Part shown: in pieces, positions 19,531-29,671 of the stretch
How positions within the stretch are numbered: the first letter of the stretch is position 1
Layout: each line of letters starts with the position of its first letter
From: Chara braunii
Taxonomy: Eukaryota > Streptophyta > Charophyceae > Charales > Characeae
Assembly (NCBI GenBank): GCA_003427395.1
Contig: BFEA01000945.1
Location: 32,482 to 70,434, forward strand
Direction: 5' to 3'
Length of the DNA stretch: 37,953 bases
The notes under the pieces: generated by a model
What the model was told of the DNA's origin: nothing
Seen by the model: the letters and a program-made list of their open reading frames with translations, nothing else
Databases searched by the model: none
Program-made: the position numbers and the translations under genes

Positions 19531-21091
19531 GTTTAAGCCAGAAAGTGTGAGACGCTTGTGCGCTGCCAAAAATGGCAGAGGTGAAGTAGTGTTGACAGTT
19601 GTGAGAGGCTGCAGTTGCTAGTCGATGATATGCCGCTCACTCGTCGTGAAAATCCCTGGTTTTCGTTCAGTACAACAACCACTGACTCACGGGTCGTATG
19701 TCTCTGACGCGGTCTCTTTCCAAATCGAGCCCCGCTGAAGTTCGAATCCCGACGAACTTCGCCTTCCGATAGTCACTCGCGTGGCCCGCCGCACCCGAGC
19801 TTCAATGACGACCTTCGCCATCGTTGGGCTGTTAGGCCGTGTCCACCCACTGCAACTGTAGACTGGATGGTGCAGTATGACAGTTCGGGTGCCGGTGGAC
19901 AGCCACACTTGCCCCACATCGACAATACGCGAGGGTCTGATGCCAAAACCGCCGACACCACCGACAAGACGTGACTATCATTATCTACGCAATCGTTCTG
20001 GTTCGGTTTCCAACAACCGCCTCTAGTTTAGCAGCACAGTGGGATCAGGGCAGACTTCGTAGTTCGGATGCGGGCGGACTTCTTCGGGCCACACACGTGT
20101 GTTGTTTGGAGGGGGTGCCACGATGGCTGCGACGCTTGAAGTCCGCCAAGATCCGGACTTCGGAAAATCCGGTCTCCTCAGCGGAACAGGCCTCGCGCTG
20201 CCGAACGGCTTCCCGACCACCTTCAAGGTGTGCCGAACAGTCGGCGGTAATGGTTGCGGACTGCCAAACGCACTTTTGTGGTACCTCCATTTCTGGCCTT
20301 CTTGTTGGATCTGGGCATGTGTCGAACAAAGTTTCGCACTCCACAAACAGAGTTTCGCCTCTCGGTTGTCATGGGCGATTTGTGAAGTTCGCTGGCATCC
20401 GAACTTCCTCGGTTTGAACCGCGACGTCGTCATTCCTGCCGTTTCGATACGAGGTCCTCGAGCCCCGACGTCTTCTTATTACGGATGTTGGGCATATTTC
20501 TTCAAGAACGTGCCTCCGACCACTTTACCACCGCCCCTTCCATCCGTTCGCACATCCTAAGCATATATCGAAGACCGCCTGTATCCGCACTTCGTCAATG
20601 TCTTAGCCAGATCGTTCTTCGACGTTGTCGCTCCCCCTTCGTCTTGTGTTCAGGACTATGGCGTCCGACAATGTGCCGGAGGGAACTCCCCAAAATGACC
20701 CTTCTTCGTGTCAGGGCATCCTGTCGTGCAACGCACTTATTAGTCGACAAAAGTTTGCCGGTATCCGGACTTCGCACAGGGCTTCTCCATTCAAACATTG
20801 TCGCTATTCTGCCCCTTACGTGCAGTCAACAAGGGCGCGTGGAGAGCTGTTCTCTGTTCAGAATATTTCCTGGCGCTGTGCAGGCGATGACGTCCGGAGG
20901 ACGTCTTCACCCTCCGCTCCACGGCAACGAACCTCCGCTTAGAGACTGTTGTGTTTACTACACGCCAGGAATTTTGTTTTTTTATGCCGCGTCATGGCTA
21001 GTCCGCCGGCATCCAAACTTCTCTGTTGTGCTGATTGTTTGTGCGTTCCGTGTTTCCCGATGCTTCTTTCATTTGGGCTAGTGCAGACAGA
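19531..21091. other. Spacer upstream of the ParB/methyltransferase-like gene
   Basis: No recognisable protein. Frames here have no family resemblance, and several are translations of the 24-bp motif. Eight motif copies lie in the second half of the spacer. Confidence 0.55.
19737..21021. repeat. 24-bp motif cluster C (8 copies)
   Basis: Copies start at 19737 (reverse), 19780 (weak), 20059 (reverse), 20138, 20384, 20570, 20750 and 20998. Spacing is irregular (43-320 bp) and the sequence between copies is not repeated. The copy at 20570 is intermediate, with TATCCGCACTTC as in the subterminal version. Confidence 0.78.
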
Positions 21092-22588
21092 ATGTCTACA
21101 TCAAGGGGCGAGGAACAGCCTACCGGGACCTCGGGAAGGGAATCGACGACCAAAAAGTTGTGGTCCGATCATATGCGCGCGAAATGGTACGTTGATTGGT
21201 GCTGCGGGGATGAGAACGACCCCATGAGAGTGCCGTGTGGTCCGGTTCTATTCGTGGAAGATAGTAGACGCCGGAGAGTGCTTGGCTCGGTTGAGGGATG
21301 GCAAGCGGCTAGGAGTCACGACAAGATTTATTTCAAGCTGCACGCAGTTTATAATTCGAAGGGCGGCATCGTGGCTGCTTCCAAAGGGGCGGCCCTGTCG
21401 TGGGATCTGTTCCAGGGGTTCGGTGCAGGGGCCTTGAGGACCCCTTTCTACACAGACCTCGCGGCTGAAGGTCTTGTTTCCGCTAGGGAGTTCTTCAACT
21501 TGTTGGAAAAGAGAGACGTCCACCTTGATGAACCCTTCCAGATCTCATGCGACCTGGCGCTGTTGCAGCCTGTGCAGATGTGCACCGGGTTCGAGTCAAG
21601 CGGTGATCCGTCCGAGGGAGGATATTTGGGTTCCGATGCTTCGTTCCAACTCCACCGCGGGGAGGAACGTGGCCGCTTCGACGACAACGAGGGGGTAGAA
21701 GAGGAGAGGACGTGGGGTTCACCGGTTAGAGGGGGAGACCGTAGGGTGCCGAGCATTCTGGGGGTTGAGATAAGAACACCGGTCGAGAAGCGGCCCTCGA
21801 CGTCAGTCGGGGGTCACACAATGGGGTCGGGGGGGAGGCCTGCTTGCGTCTTGTCCAGTGGAGAAGAGGGTGAACAGCAGTCATCGCAAAAGAGAAGGGG
21901 AGATTCACGTGGAGACGTGGCGGCCGCATCAAAAAAACAGAAGACAAAGGCCACGCAGACGTCAGGGGGAAAAAGGAAGGGAGGGGAGGGGCATGTGGGC
22001 GCTGCGAGTCGCAAACGCCCATCCTCGGCGCAGATTCAGCCCGTGTCCGTCCCTGTGCAGCAGACGGGTCCGATCGACGTCGATGTGGCGTATTTCCTCG
22101 AATGGAAAGATGGCGTGCGCACAAAGCGCGAGATACCCGTTAACCCGTCACAAGTTGTCGACATCGGGGAGTGGGAAGCGGGGTACAATGAGTGTTTCTT
22201 GGATCCCGTGCATACACAGCTAATCATCGACGCGATGACGACGGCCTACTTGCAGGCCTCGAAGACTTACGAGCTGCCCACACTGAAGCTGGCGTCGTTG
22301 GGGCTAGAGAAATCGAAGCCGGGGGTGTGTGCACAGCGTCTGAAGCCCGAGGACTGGAAGGACGAGCTGGCAGACCAGTACTACTACTACGCTGTTGTCG
22401 GCCTGCATAACGTGGCCGCCACCAGGACGCTGCTTGGCACAGACGTGGCGGTGAGGTACAACTTCGAGAGGTGGCCTGCGCGAATGGTGTACTTCTCCGA
22501 CGCGGACTTCGAAGGGTATTTTCTGGTCAGCGCCGAGGATAACAAGAAGGACTTGAAGGCGCCCCCAGACAGCAGAAACTGTCGATGA
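21092..22588 (+). pseudogene. Segment 1: N-terminal domain, basic linker, ParB-like part
   Basis: ATG at 21092 (MSTSRGEEQ). Residues up to about 160 form an unrecognised folded region (RAKWYVDWCCGDENDP, then WDLFQGFGAGALRTPFY). About 170-340 is low complexity with KKQKTKATQTSGGKRKGG. The last third has PIDVDVAYFLEWKDGV, DPVHTQLIIDAM and QYYYYAVVGLHNVAATRTLL. The latter two blocks look like the ParB/Srx pattern of a partner-binding helix followed by a G-x-H-N-x-A motif. The frame ends at a TGA that overlaps the next frame's ATG. Confidence 0.55.
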
Positions 22589-23658
22589 AGGACATCCGGT
22601 GGTGCTGGAAGGAAAAGGGTTACCCCAGAGCTGTTATGGGGAACCCGAGCGGGAAACAGACTCAGGTGGAGTCTTGGCGCCGGTTTTGTGAAGATGCGCT
22701 TCAAAAGACGGCGTACAATCATTTGTGGACACTCACTGACGACAAGACCGAGCAAGGCATAAGGAAGCAGAACGCTGCCCTTCGATCTTATTTCCCGCTT
22801 GCGATGGCCGGTAAGAGCGTGTGGAAAATGGGAATGGAATTTTTCGAGAAATGGGAGACGGACAGACTGCTGGCACCCGAAGGGGCGAAGTGGATCGCGA
22901 AGAAGAAGAAGGTGAAGGGAGTGAAGGCCAGTGTGAGCCACATCGAAAATGATAAGACCGGGCGAAAGGAGGTCGTCTACAACATCCCCATCGATGCGCC
23001 TCAAAAGAAAGGAAAAAAAGAAAAGGAATCCGACGACTGGTTCGTCCAAGTCAACGAGCCGGATCCGCACAGCTGGAAAAGCATGGAAGCCCTCACGGTC
23101 AATGAGAAATGTCGGCTGCTGAAGAAGGCTCTCAACTGCGAGGTGGTGTGGGTGCAGACCGGCTCCTCTGCGTTGGCAAAGCAAGGGAAGTTGGGGATGC
23201 AAGAGGCATTGGATCTGGTGAAGTGCGACCGCATCTTGGTGCGTTTATGGAACTACTACCAGTTCAAGTATGAGAATCGGCCCGACTCCGATTGCACGCG
23301 TTCCTATCCCTTCCTGCGGAAAAGAGAGGCGATTTTGGCGCAAGTCAAAAGCCAGGGACTGAATGCAGCATTGTGGGATGGAAGCAGGAAACTCGTTGGA
23401 GACTTATCGTTGTTCAGAGACTGTCCCCCGTTCATGGGCTGCGAGGACGACAAGTCGATCAAGGCGACAAAAAAACTGGTTCTCAACAAGAAGTTGTCCA
23501 TCGACTGGAAGAACAAGGTCCTTTCCGTGCTGACCGGCAGCAGGTCGAAGAGCATGGATGTCGCGCTCGCCGAAGGCATGGTGCATATTCGGTGGCAGGA
23601 CTCGGGGGATGTGACATCCATCGCCCCCTTCGGTGTCGATCCCTGGAGGCGCAGATGA
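22585..23658 (+). pseudogene. Segment 2: helical middle region
   Basis: Continues from segment 1 after a -1 shift in a run of five C (22561-22567). Rich in Trp, Lys and Glu (MKDIRWCWKEKGYPRAV; WKMGMEFFEKWETDRLLAP) with a KKKGKKEKE-like basic patch. No named domain recognised. It ends DPWRRR, where the frame slips again next to another run of five C. Confidence 0.5.
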
Positions 23659-24665
23659 AGGTCGTCGAGTTGGAGAAAGCGGTTGGGATCACGAAATGTC
23701 ACACTGTCGTTCTTGATTTGTGCGAGCCTGTGGACATCACACAGTGGACACAGCAAACTTTCGAGAGTTTGAATGCCCTTCTACAACATTTGTTCCCTTC
23801 GCACTGGACGGTCGTTGCTTTCGCCCCCCGGGAGCACGACTACCACTTCATGACCAGTCTGCGCCATCTGTCCGTTGTCAAGGCAATGGCAGGAAAGTGG
23901 GTGAGGAGGCCGCAACAGAAGAAAAGCTTCGCAGTCGGCAACAACTTGTACTCAGTGGACGACCGCATGTACATCCTCTTCAAAGGTGACGACTTGCGGG
24001 AGAACACGTCTGTGGTTTACGACGCGAGGTTGGAGGCGGGTGATGCTACTGCTGTGGGGGCACATGTCAAAGTCACACCGACGGACGTCTCGGAGATGTC
24101 GTTCGAGCCTTGTGAATGGCCCCTGGTCATACCTGGCCGTGACCGCAAAGTTTACAAGGACATGGAACGGAACCCCGCGCAGTTGGCCCATCTGCTGGAA
24201 TTCGTTTGCAAAAAGGGGGAGGGTGTCATGTTTCTCGGGAAGGCGCACAAGCAAGTCGTGTGGGAGGCTTTGAAGGGCGGTCGCAACGTCATCACGTTGG
24301 AGGGGAATTCGGAGTTGCTGCAATACACGTTGGATTTCCTGAAAGGCGCGGTCAACTCGGGAGCCCACCGCTGGGAGTTAATTTCGAGGACGGACAAACC
24401 GCGAAGCGTTTGGGAGCCGTCCACGGGCATGTGGTTCAAACTAAGCGAGAGGAAAAGGGACAGGATATATGAGTTCCTCTTCCTGGAGACGTGGCCTAGG
24501 AGGGACAATAACCCTGAGTATATTCGACGAAGGGAGCACATGTTGGCGTTGCTGGACAACTACCACGGCGCCTCACGTTTCAATGCGAAGAACTTCTTGG
24601 ACCGGCTGGAGTGTACTTTGTTGAGTCGGAGCAGGAGCTCCGGGTCGCGAGTTACAGTGCATTGA
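23655..24665 (+). pseudogene. Segment 3: methyltransferase-like fold
   Basis: After a coiled start (MKVVELEKAVG) comes HTVVLDLCEP...WTVVAFAPREHDYH, in the position of motif IV, but the DPPY/NPPY residues are replaced by DLCEP. Near 24219-24350 lies VMFLGKAHKQVVWEALKGGR then NVITLEGN, which matches the G-x(n)-A-x3-GR-x4-E pattern of motif I in N4/N6 methylases. This IV-then-I order defines the beta class. The loss of the catalytic motif suggests a binding or inactive role. Confidence 0.55.
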
Positions 24666-25315
24666 TTGACACGGAAGAAGAGGCAACGACCGGAGTCGTT
24701 TTCGACACGAATGTTCCGGAGGAGGATAGCGACACCGAGGAAATCGCCCGGAACTACCTCCCTGCTCCGGTTCTTCCACCCCCGAGCTCCTCGACGGCGG
24801 GTGCATCGTCAACCCAGGCCACTCCAGTGACGCCTGTTCGCAAGTCCACCCCCGGCAAGACCCCCAGCAAGCTGTTGGCGAAACTCACACCCTGTACTGT
24901 TGCCCCGCCTCATTTGCGTCCAGGGAGTGCAGTCCCGCTGGAACATCCTTCTTGGAAGGATGAGTCCATTCACTTTGAAGGGCACGACCACACTCGTTCC
25001 AGTGAAGCAGACAGGGGTCAGGACATGATTTGGCACCCGGGAAAGATCCAGCCTGCAATCCGCGAACGGGAGTGGATCATGGCCGTCGTGGACTCGGTTG
25101 GGCAGTGGGAGCCATGCTCGCGCCTTCCCAAGTCCGAGTACTTGCAACTCGCAAGAAATGGTGTGGCGGATAAAGTGGCGTCAGAGAACCCCCTTCTCCA
25201 GGCCACCGACCCGGCCGTCGTTCAACACGCTGATCATTTGCTTCTGGAGCTTCAAGACAAGGGGTGGTTGGAGCTCTCGGACGAGTTTTACGACCTCGAT
25301 ACGAGCCCTTCATAG
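24611..25315 (+). pseudogene. Segment 4: C-terminal region with acidic/Pro-rich linker
   Basis: Starts after the third -1 shift near 24610. Has an acidic stretch (TEEEATTGVVFDTNVPEED), a Pro/Ser/Thr linker, then a small ordered-looking part (WIMAVVDSVGQWEPCSRLP; LLLELQDKGWLELSDEFYDL). It ends at TAG (25313-25315), after which the same frame stays open. Confidence 0.5.
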
Positions 25316-26521
25316 GGAATCGTGGACTGGAAGGTCCCCCCGGCTACGGGGTCGCAGGGGAGTGCGGGAGGGGGACCTCCAGGCCCTCTGGGCGGTGGAG
25401 GGGGTGGGGGAAGCAGCAAGGGGACAGGAGAGGGCGCCGCATCAGGGGGATCGGTTGGCACTCACGACCAGGGCAAAACAGTGGAAAGCGGCGGCTGGGT
25501 CGGGTTGTTGAACGTTGCTGACAAGACGACCGTCGGGGCCAGCAAATCGGCTAAGTTTGCCGACATCCGAACTTCTCAGAACGTGGAGCCGCCGCCTTTG
25601 GACGCTGCAAAGTCTGTCGGCGTCCGCGCTGCATCCACTACACATTGGTCGGCCCTCCCCTCGATGACTGAATTCGCCGCTTCCGTTGGCACCGGGAGAG
25701 GCTCGAGTGTCGGTGTTCCGATCACCGGCGTCAAGTACAAGTCCGCCGCCCTCCGAACGAAGCCTCCTGAGGTACACGATGGGGAGCTCGTCCTGCGCAG
25801 CGCCACAGGAGCAGAAGTGTCGGAAACGGGTGCCAAAACGAAGTCCGCCGGAATCCGCATTTCGGTCTCGTCCGGTGCGACGTCCGACGACTTTCCTTCG
25901 CTGCAGGGGACTGCATCGGTCGTCGGAGACGGGCAGCCTACAAAGTTCAATGCACGGTTGGACAGAGGGGCGTCGTCTGTGCTCTGCAATTCGATCTCCG
26001 CCAGTATCTGAACTTGTTGGGGAACGGACCTGCAGTCAGGGGTCGTCGAGCAGCCGGAAGATAAGACGTGTGAGGGGGCAGAGGACTTGTCGACGGGAGT
26101 CGACACGGGGCCGGTGGGATGAGCTGATATGCACGAGAGGGTTGGGGGGGAGGAATGGGTACAAGTGGAGGACGGCCAAGAAGAACTTGAATGGAAAGAA
26201 GGTGGGGAAAGAGCGGAAGGGGAGGATGAACGGCCGGAGGGTGGAGAAGATGCTGGCTGCGGTGAGTCGTCTGACTCGTTCGACAACTTGTACACGATGC
26301 AACACGGAGGTGACGTCGACGACGAAGCGACGACGATGGAAATGGAGACTCAGGTGGGCATTGGCCTTTCCGCAGACCCGGATGCCTGCGACGTGCACCC
26401 ACTGGCGGCGGAAGTGCATCTCCGGGACGTGTGCGACGAGCTCGCCATGGCAGTGGGCCGGACGAAAATGACTCATCGAATGGACGTCAACGACGTCAGT
26501 GATTGCAAACTCCACGAATAA
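25316..26521 (+). pseudogene. Possible 3' continuation of the methyltransferase-like frame, two further stops
   Basis: The frame of 24611-25315 continues past the TAG to 26521, interrupted only by TGA at 26009-26011 and at 26120-26122. Composition changes from Gly/Ser-rich (25322-25500) to acidic (26129-26300, rich in EGGERAEGEDERPEGGED). It contains four 24-bp motif copies, translated as FADIRTS or SAGIRIS. The TGA at 26009 falls where the motif normally has CGA. It may be a real disordered tail that has decayed, or GC-rich noncoding DNA with few stops by chance. Confidence 0.35.
25552..26016. repeat. 24-bp motif cluster D (4 copies in an open frame)
   Basis: Copies start at 25552, 25738 (weak), 25840 and 25993, all in the same orientation. 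A 24-bp unit equals eight codons, so insertion or spread of units need not break a frame. Confidence 0.6.
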
Positions 26522-27775
26522 CAGGCCATATCAACTCCGTCCCCGCCTACAAAAACCGTCGGGCGCGTCGACACCGATCATTCCTTGGGCGCCGACTTGG
26601 AGGCCCCGTCGCCCTGGTCTCCGACAGTAGCAGACACCTTCCCTGGCGCAGCGGGTGGCGGGGTTGCCGGCTGCCAGCATCTGACGTCCCTGAAAAAAAC
26701 TAGGGTGGCCACTCAGCCTCTCGCGGTGCTTGCCTTACCCACGCCCCGGTCGCCGATGAAGGAACGGAGGGAGAAACCGGCTGGTAAGCGTTAATGATCT
26801 TCGCCACGTCTGCACGTTTACGTCTCTAGAGTGCCAACGATGTCAGTCGGCCATCCTGTCCTTGACGAGAGGACAAGTTCCGCCTTCCCATGGACGGTAG
26901 CGAAGACGGAGGTCTGTGCGGCCACAGAAGAGGATTGTCGACACTGGCGCAGTTCTCGCTGCGCCAAAATTCTAGCCCTGAGGGGCGCACACAGATCAAC
27001 CGGTGTTGGCCTCGACACAGCAAGTGCGGATATCGGCGAACTACAACATTGGGTCCTTTCGGTACGACACACCTGCCTTGTTTGCGTCGTCTGGAGTGTG
27101 CTATTCTTTCGTTGGCAGGACAGGTCGTTGTGGTCCGTCGGTATCCGCACTACCATTGTCAACGATATGAGGAGAGGTGGCACATGGTTAAGTACGGATT
27201 CCGACGGACTTTCATCCGCGACCGACACACAGAGACTGACGTCGTCACCCTTCTGCAATACAAGTGCGCATACTAGCGAATCAAACAACCCCTGCCGAGA
27301 AGATAAAACAACCCTTCTATCTGCTGGTTGTTTAAGTCCGCCGGTGTCTGCACTTCTATTGTGGGTGCATGATGTACTTACTCTCTGATACTCCGCCGGC
27401 AACCGCATATCTGCAAGTGCGGGCTGTCCGTCTCCCGCCGACACTGGTCGTGACGACACCGACGGTGTACAAAACATAGACCTTCCGGTGGTTCGATCTT
27501 TTTAATGCGCCGGTATCCTCGCTTCCAGTGTCAGGGTCGGACGTGGTTGGTCGGTGTCTGCGCGTTGTGGCTTCTAGTCTGCCGGAATCCGGACTTCGTC
27601 GTTTGCCGGCTTCCATACTGTTTGGCGTGATGTTTTCTTGCTTCGCGTTGTGCAGGGGTCTCTGGCTCGGCTGCGCTCCTCGCTTTCCTGTCCAAAGGCT
27701 CACATGGTCCTCGCTGAACCCGACTACGTGATGACAAACTCCACTGGTTGGAGAGGCCATCATCTGCATGGCTAT
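26522..27775. other. Spacer, no recognised gene
   Basis: Several overlapping frames of 100-220 codons exist on both strands but none shows a family pattern. The second half is dense in 24-bp motif copies. Confidence 0.5.
27021..27597. repeat. 24-bp motif cluster E (7 copies, intermediate type)
   Basis: Copies start at 27021 (reverse), 27130, 27189 (reverse), 27333, 27388, 27502 and 27574. Several have TAAGTACGGATTCC or TATCCGCACT words, halfway between the interior version and the subterminal version at the ends of the element. Confidence 0.7.
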
Positions 27776-27848
27776 GTAAATATTTTACTTTTCAACTTTC
27801 ATCGAATAGTGTATTCATTTCGGGTTTTGTCTTTCTTTTGTTTTACAG
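27776..27848 (+). other. Probable intron (73 bp) before the Ulp1-type gene body
   Basis: Donor GTAAAT at 27776, a T-rich body, and acceptor TTTTGTTTTACAG ending at 27848. The composition change is sharp compared with both sides. The upstream exon is not recognised. Confidence 0.5.
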
Positions 27849-28358
27849 GGGTAGGGTGGACTCGGAAATGGAGGTCCTCCATTTTCTCGAAATATCCGGC
27901 ACGAATATTGCAGAAAGTCCCCACGTTCACGACAAGATACAAGAATATGTTAAAGGCATCAGGGGTTGATGTAGAGACTGGGGAGAAGGACCATGTCGTG
28001 ACCATTGATAAATGCTTTTCCCTTCTGCTTCCGGAGAAGGGGACGTATCCGCGATCTGTGAGTTTTCTCACAACCCGGCGTGTGCATTGGTCGATGATGT
28101 GCAGTTGGCGCCAGAGCACGTGGAGCCTGCGGGGGGATTTTTAATAACGCGATTGCGCCTCGAGTCTTGACGGCTATGGGTGACGTATCCCGAGGCTTGG
28201 TGCCACCTCATCATGTTCTATCTACTTTCGGTGATGGTCAAGTGAGAGTCACAGCTAAAGATCTGCTCATCGTCTTGCTTGTCGATGGCAAGCTCAACGA
28301 TGAGGTGGTGAATTTCTACATGGCGCTTTTGGGGTCGACTGCATGCATGACACGTTAA
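27849..28358 (+). pseudogene. N-terminal part of the Ulp1/C48 protease gene, frames broken
   Basis: Pieces in different frames seem to belong together: VDSEMEVLHFLEISGTN, then ASGVDVETGEKDHVV, then DDVQLAPEHVEPAGGF, then DLLIVLLVDGKLNDEVVNFY (28167-28358 frame). The last is the conserved entry of the Ulp1 domain, where LNDE-x-V/I-NFY is typical. At least one single-base shift lies near 27950 and another near 28140. An intron could explain some of these, but I found no good splice pairs. A break between this part and the catalytic exon at about 28345-28405 is likely an intron ending TTCTTCAG at 28405. Confidence 0.5.
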
Positions 28359-28405
28359 ACATCATCAGGTCTTCGAGTCTTCTGCTTCTGTTCTTTCTTC
28401 TTCAG

Positions 28406-28865
28406 TAAGCTGCAACTTCATGGACACGGTGGGGTGGAAAGGTGGGCTAAGAATGTAGATCTGCTTCACTTCGATATGATCTTCGTTCCGGTGCACAAAG
28501 ACAATGATCACTGGATCCTCCTTTCCATCAAGTTGAGGGACAATGTTTTCGAGATTTTCGACTCCTATCCTCGCGTTATAGCAGATTCGCGTTTCTACCT
28601 TAGTGTTTTCGAGTTGATTGTACAATACTTAGAACGTCATACCTCACATGGCCGGTCGCCTAGGAGTTGGGAGTCTATGGCGGGGAACGTTGTTGTGGAA
28701 GGAGTTCCGAGACAAATTGACGGAGCTAGTTGCGGGGTGTTCATGTTGACGTTTTCAACGCTGTTGCAACGTGGTGATCGACCACCTTTCAGGTTCTCTT
28801 ATGAAGATATACCTGTAATTAGACGACAATTGGCAACATGTCTTTTGGAACACCATTGTCTTTGA
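28406..28865 (+). CDS. Ulp1/C48-type SUMO protease catalytic exon
   Basis: Cysteine protease domain of the Ulp1/SENP family, which removes SUMO-like tags in the nucleus. Numbered from the Val codon at 28434: the HW pair is His26-Trp27 (KDNDHWILLSIK), the acid is Asp43 (EIFDSYP), the oxyanion Gln is Gln94, and the nucleophile is Cys100 (RQIDGASCGVFML). All catalytic positions are present with normal spacing. The stop is TGA at 28863. The exon reads upstream in frame (LQLHGHGG) to the acceptor AG at 28405. Ulp1-like genes are frequent passengers of large plant TIR transposons (for example some Mutator-like and CACTA elements), which fits its place beside the right end. Confidence 0.8.
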
Positions 28866-29221
28866 TTGATTTCCATGACTTCTGTACATTTTTTTGACTA
28901 TATTTCATTCAATGGCGATTGTTTTTGCTTAGACATGACATTACTCCACTGCCTTTGTCAATGCAACTTTGTTCTCTTTTATTCGCTGAATTTCGAGTTC
29001 TGTTTAGGATGGTCGCTGTCTGTATGGTGGCATTTGTAGACTTTGTCATCTGCATATTTTCTCGTGCGGTGGGACAAATTCTTGTTACGTTCTTTTCTTC
29101 GAATTTCACATATAAGAACCTACAGTGTGCATAACAATTGAAATCAGATGATATTTGAATTTCTTGTGCGGTATAATCAATTGATGTGCCCATGCATAAC
29201 AACTCCCGATAAGTGCGTCAG
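28866..29221. other. Downstream flank of the Ulp1-type gene
   Basis: T-rich sequence without a recognised frame or repeat. The 3' end of the transcript probably lies here, but no clear poly-A signal could be fixed. Confidence 0.4.
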
Positions 29222-29671
29222 TGTGCAGTTCGTTACGCGACCATCATTTGCTTTGTGATTGTCTGTAGTGCATTTAATAAATGACTTCGTGTTCATGTCT
29301 GGGACTTCTGTGAATGGTCTGCTCAAGTGCAGATATTGCTTGCCAATATAATCAACCCCCTTCTTTGTATGCATTTCATCACATAGCGAAAAAACCCCAG
29401 ATATTATCAAGCATACATTGCATAACTTGAACAAAGTTCAATAGCGATGTGCAGTTCGTTACACGACCATCACTTGCTTTGTGACTGTCTGTAGTGCATT
29501 TAACAAATGACTTCGTGTTCATGTCTGGGACTTCTATGAATGACCTGCTCAAGTGCAGATGTTGCTCGCCAATATAATCAACCCCCTTCTTTGTATGCAT
29601 TTCATCACATAGCGAAAAAAAAAGAGATATTATCAAACATACATTGCATCACTTGAACAAAGTGCAATAGC
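29222..29671. repeat. Tandem duplication, 226-bp period
   Basis: 29222-29447 and 29448-29671 are closely similar (shared start TGTGCAGTTCGTTAC, shared ATAATCAACCCCCTTCTTTG). The two minus-strand frames of 85 codons are the same repeat translated twice. Confidence 0.85.

Larger units (their letters stand above)
21092..25315 (+). pseudogene. ParB-like domain plus degenerate beta-class DNA methyltransferase-like protein
   Basis: Four successive frames (21092-22588, 22585-23658, 23655-24665, 24611-25315) read as one protein of about 1,400 residues if three single-base losses are allowed, each shifting the frame by -1 (near 22561-22567, 23620-23645 and 24610). The order is an N-terminal unknown domain, a basic/Ser-rich linker with a nuclear-localisation-like stretch, a ParB/Srx-like segment, a helical region, then a methyltransferase-like fold in the beta-class order (motif IV first, motif I last). 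ParB-methylase fusions are known in bacteria and phages, so the ancestor may be prokaryotic; that is inference. The DPPY-type catalytic motif is not recognisable, so catalysis is doubtful even without the breaks. Sequencing error is a possible cause of the shifts. Confidence 0.6.

Noticed and set aside
22387-23202. 271-codon minus-strand frame
   Set aside because: Antisense shadow of the ParB/methyltransferase-like gene in GC-rich sequence.
25576-26295. 239-codon minus-strand and 261-codon plus-strand frames
   Set aside because: Low-complexity Ser/Pro or Arg-rich shadows; the other plus frame continues from the upstream gene and is the better candidate.
26831-27388. 185-codon plus-strand frame between the methyltransferase-like and Ulp1-type genes
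   Set aside because: No family resemblance; partly made of 24-bp motif copies; an equally long frame exists on the other strand.
8306-27597. The 24-bp motif as a CRISPR-like array
   Set aside because: Spacing is irregular, orientation is mixed, copies vary, and the setting is eukaryotic transposon DNA.
29177-29636. Two 85-codon minus-strand frames
   Set aside because: They are the two units of the 226-bp tandem duplication, not independent genes.
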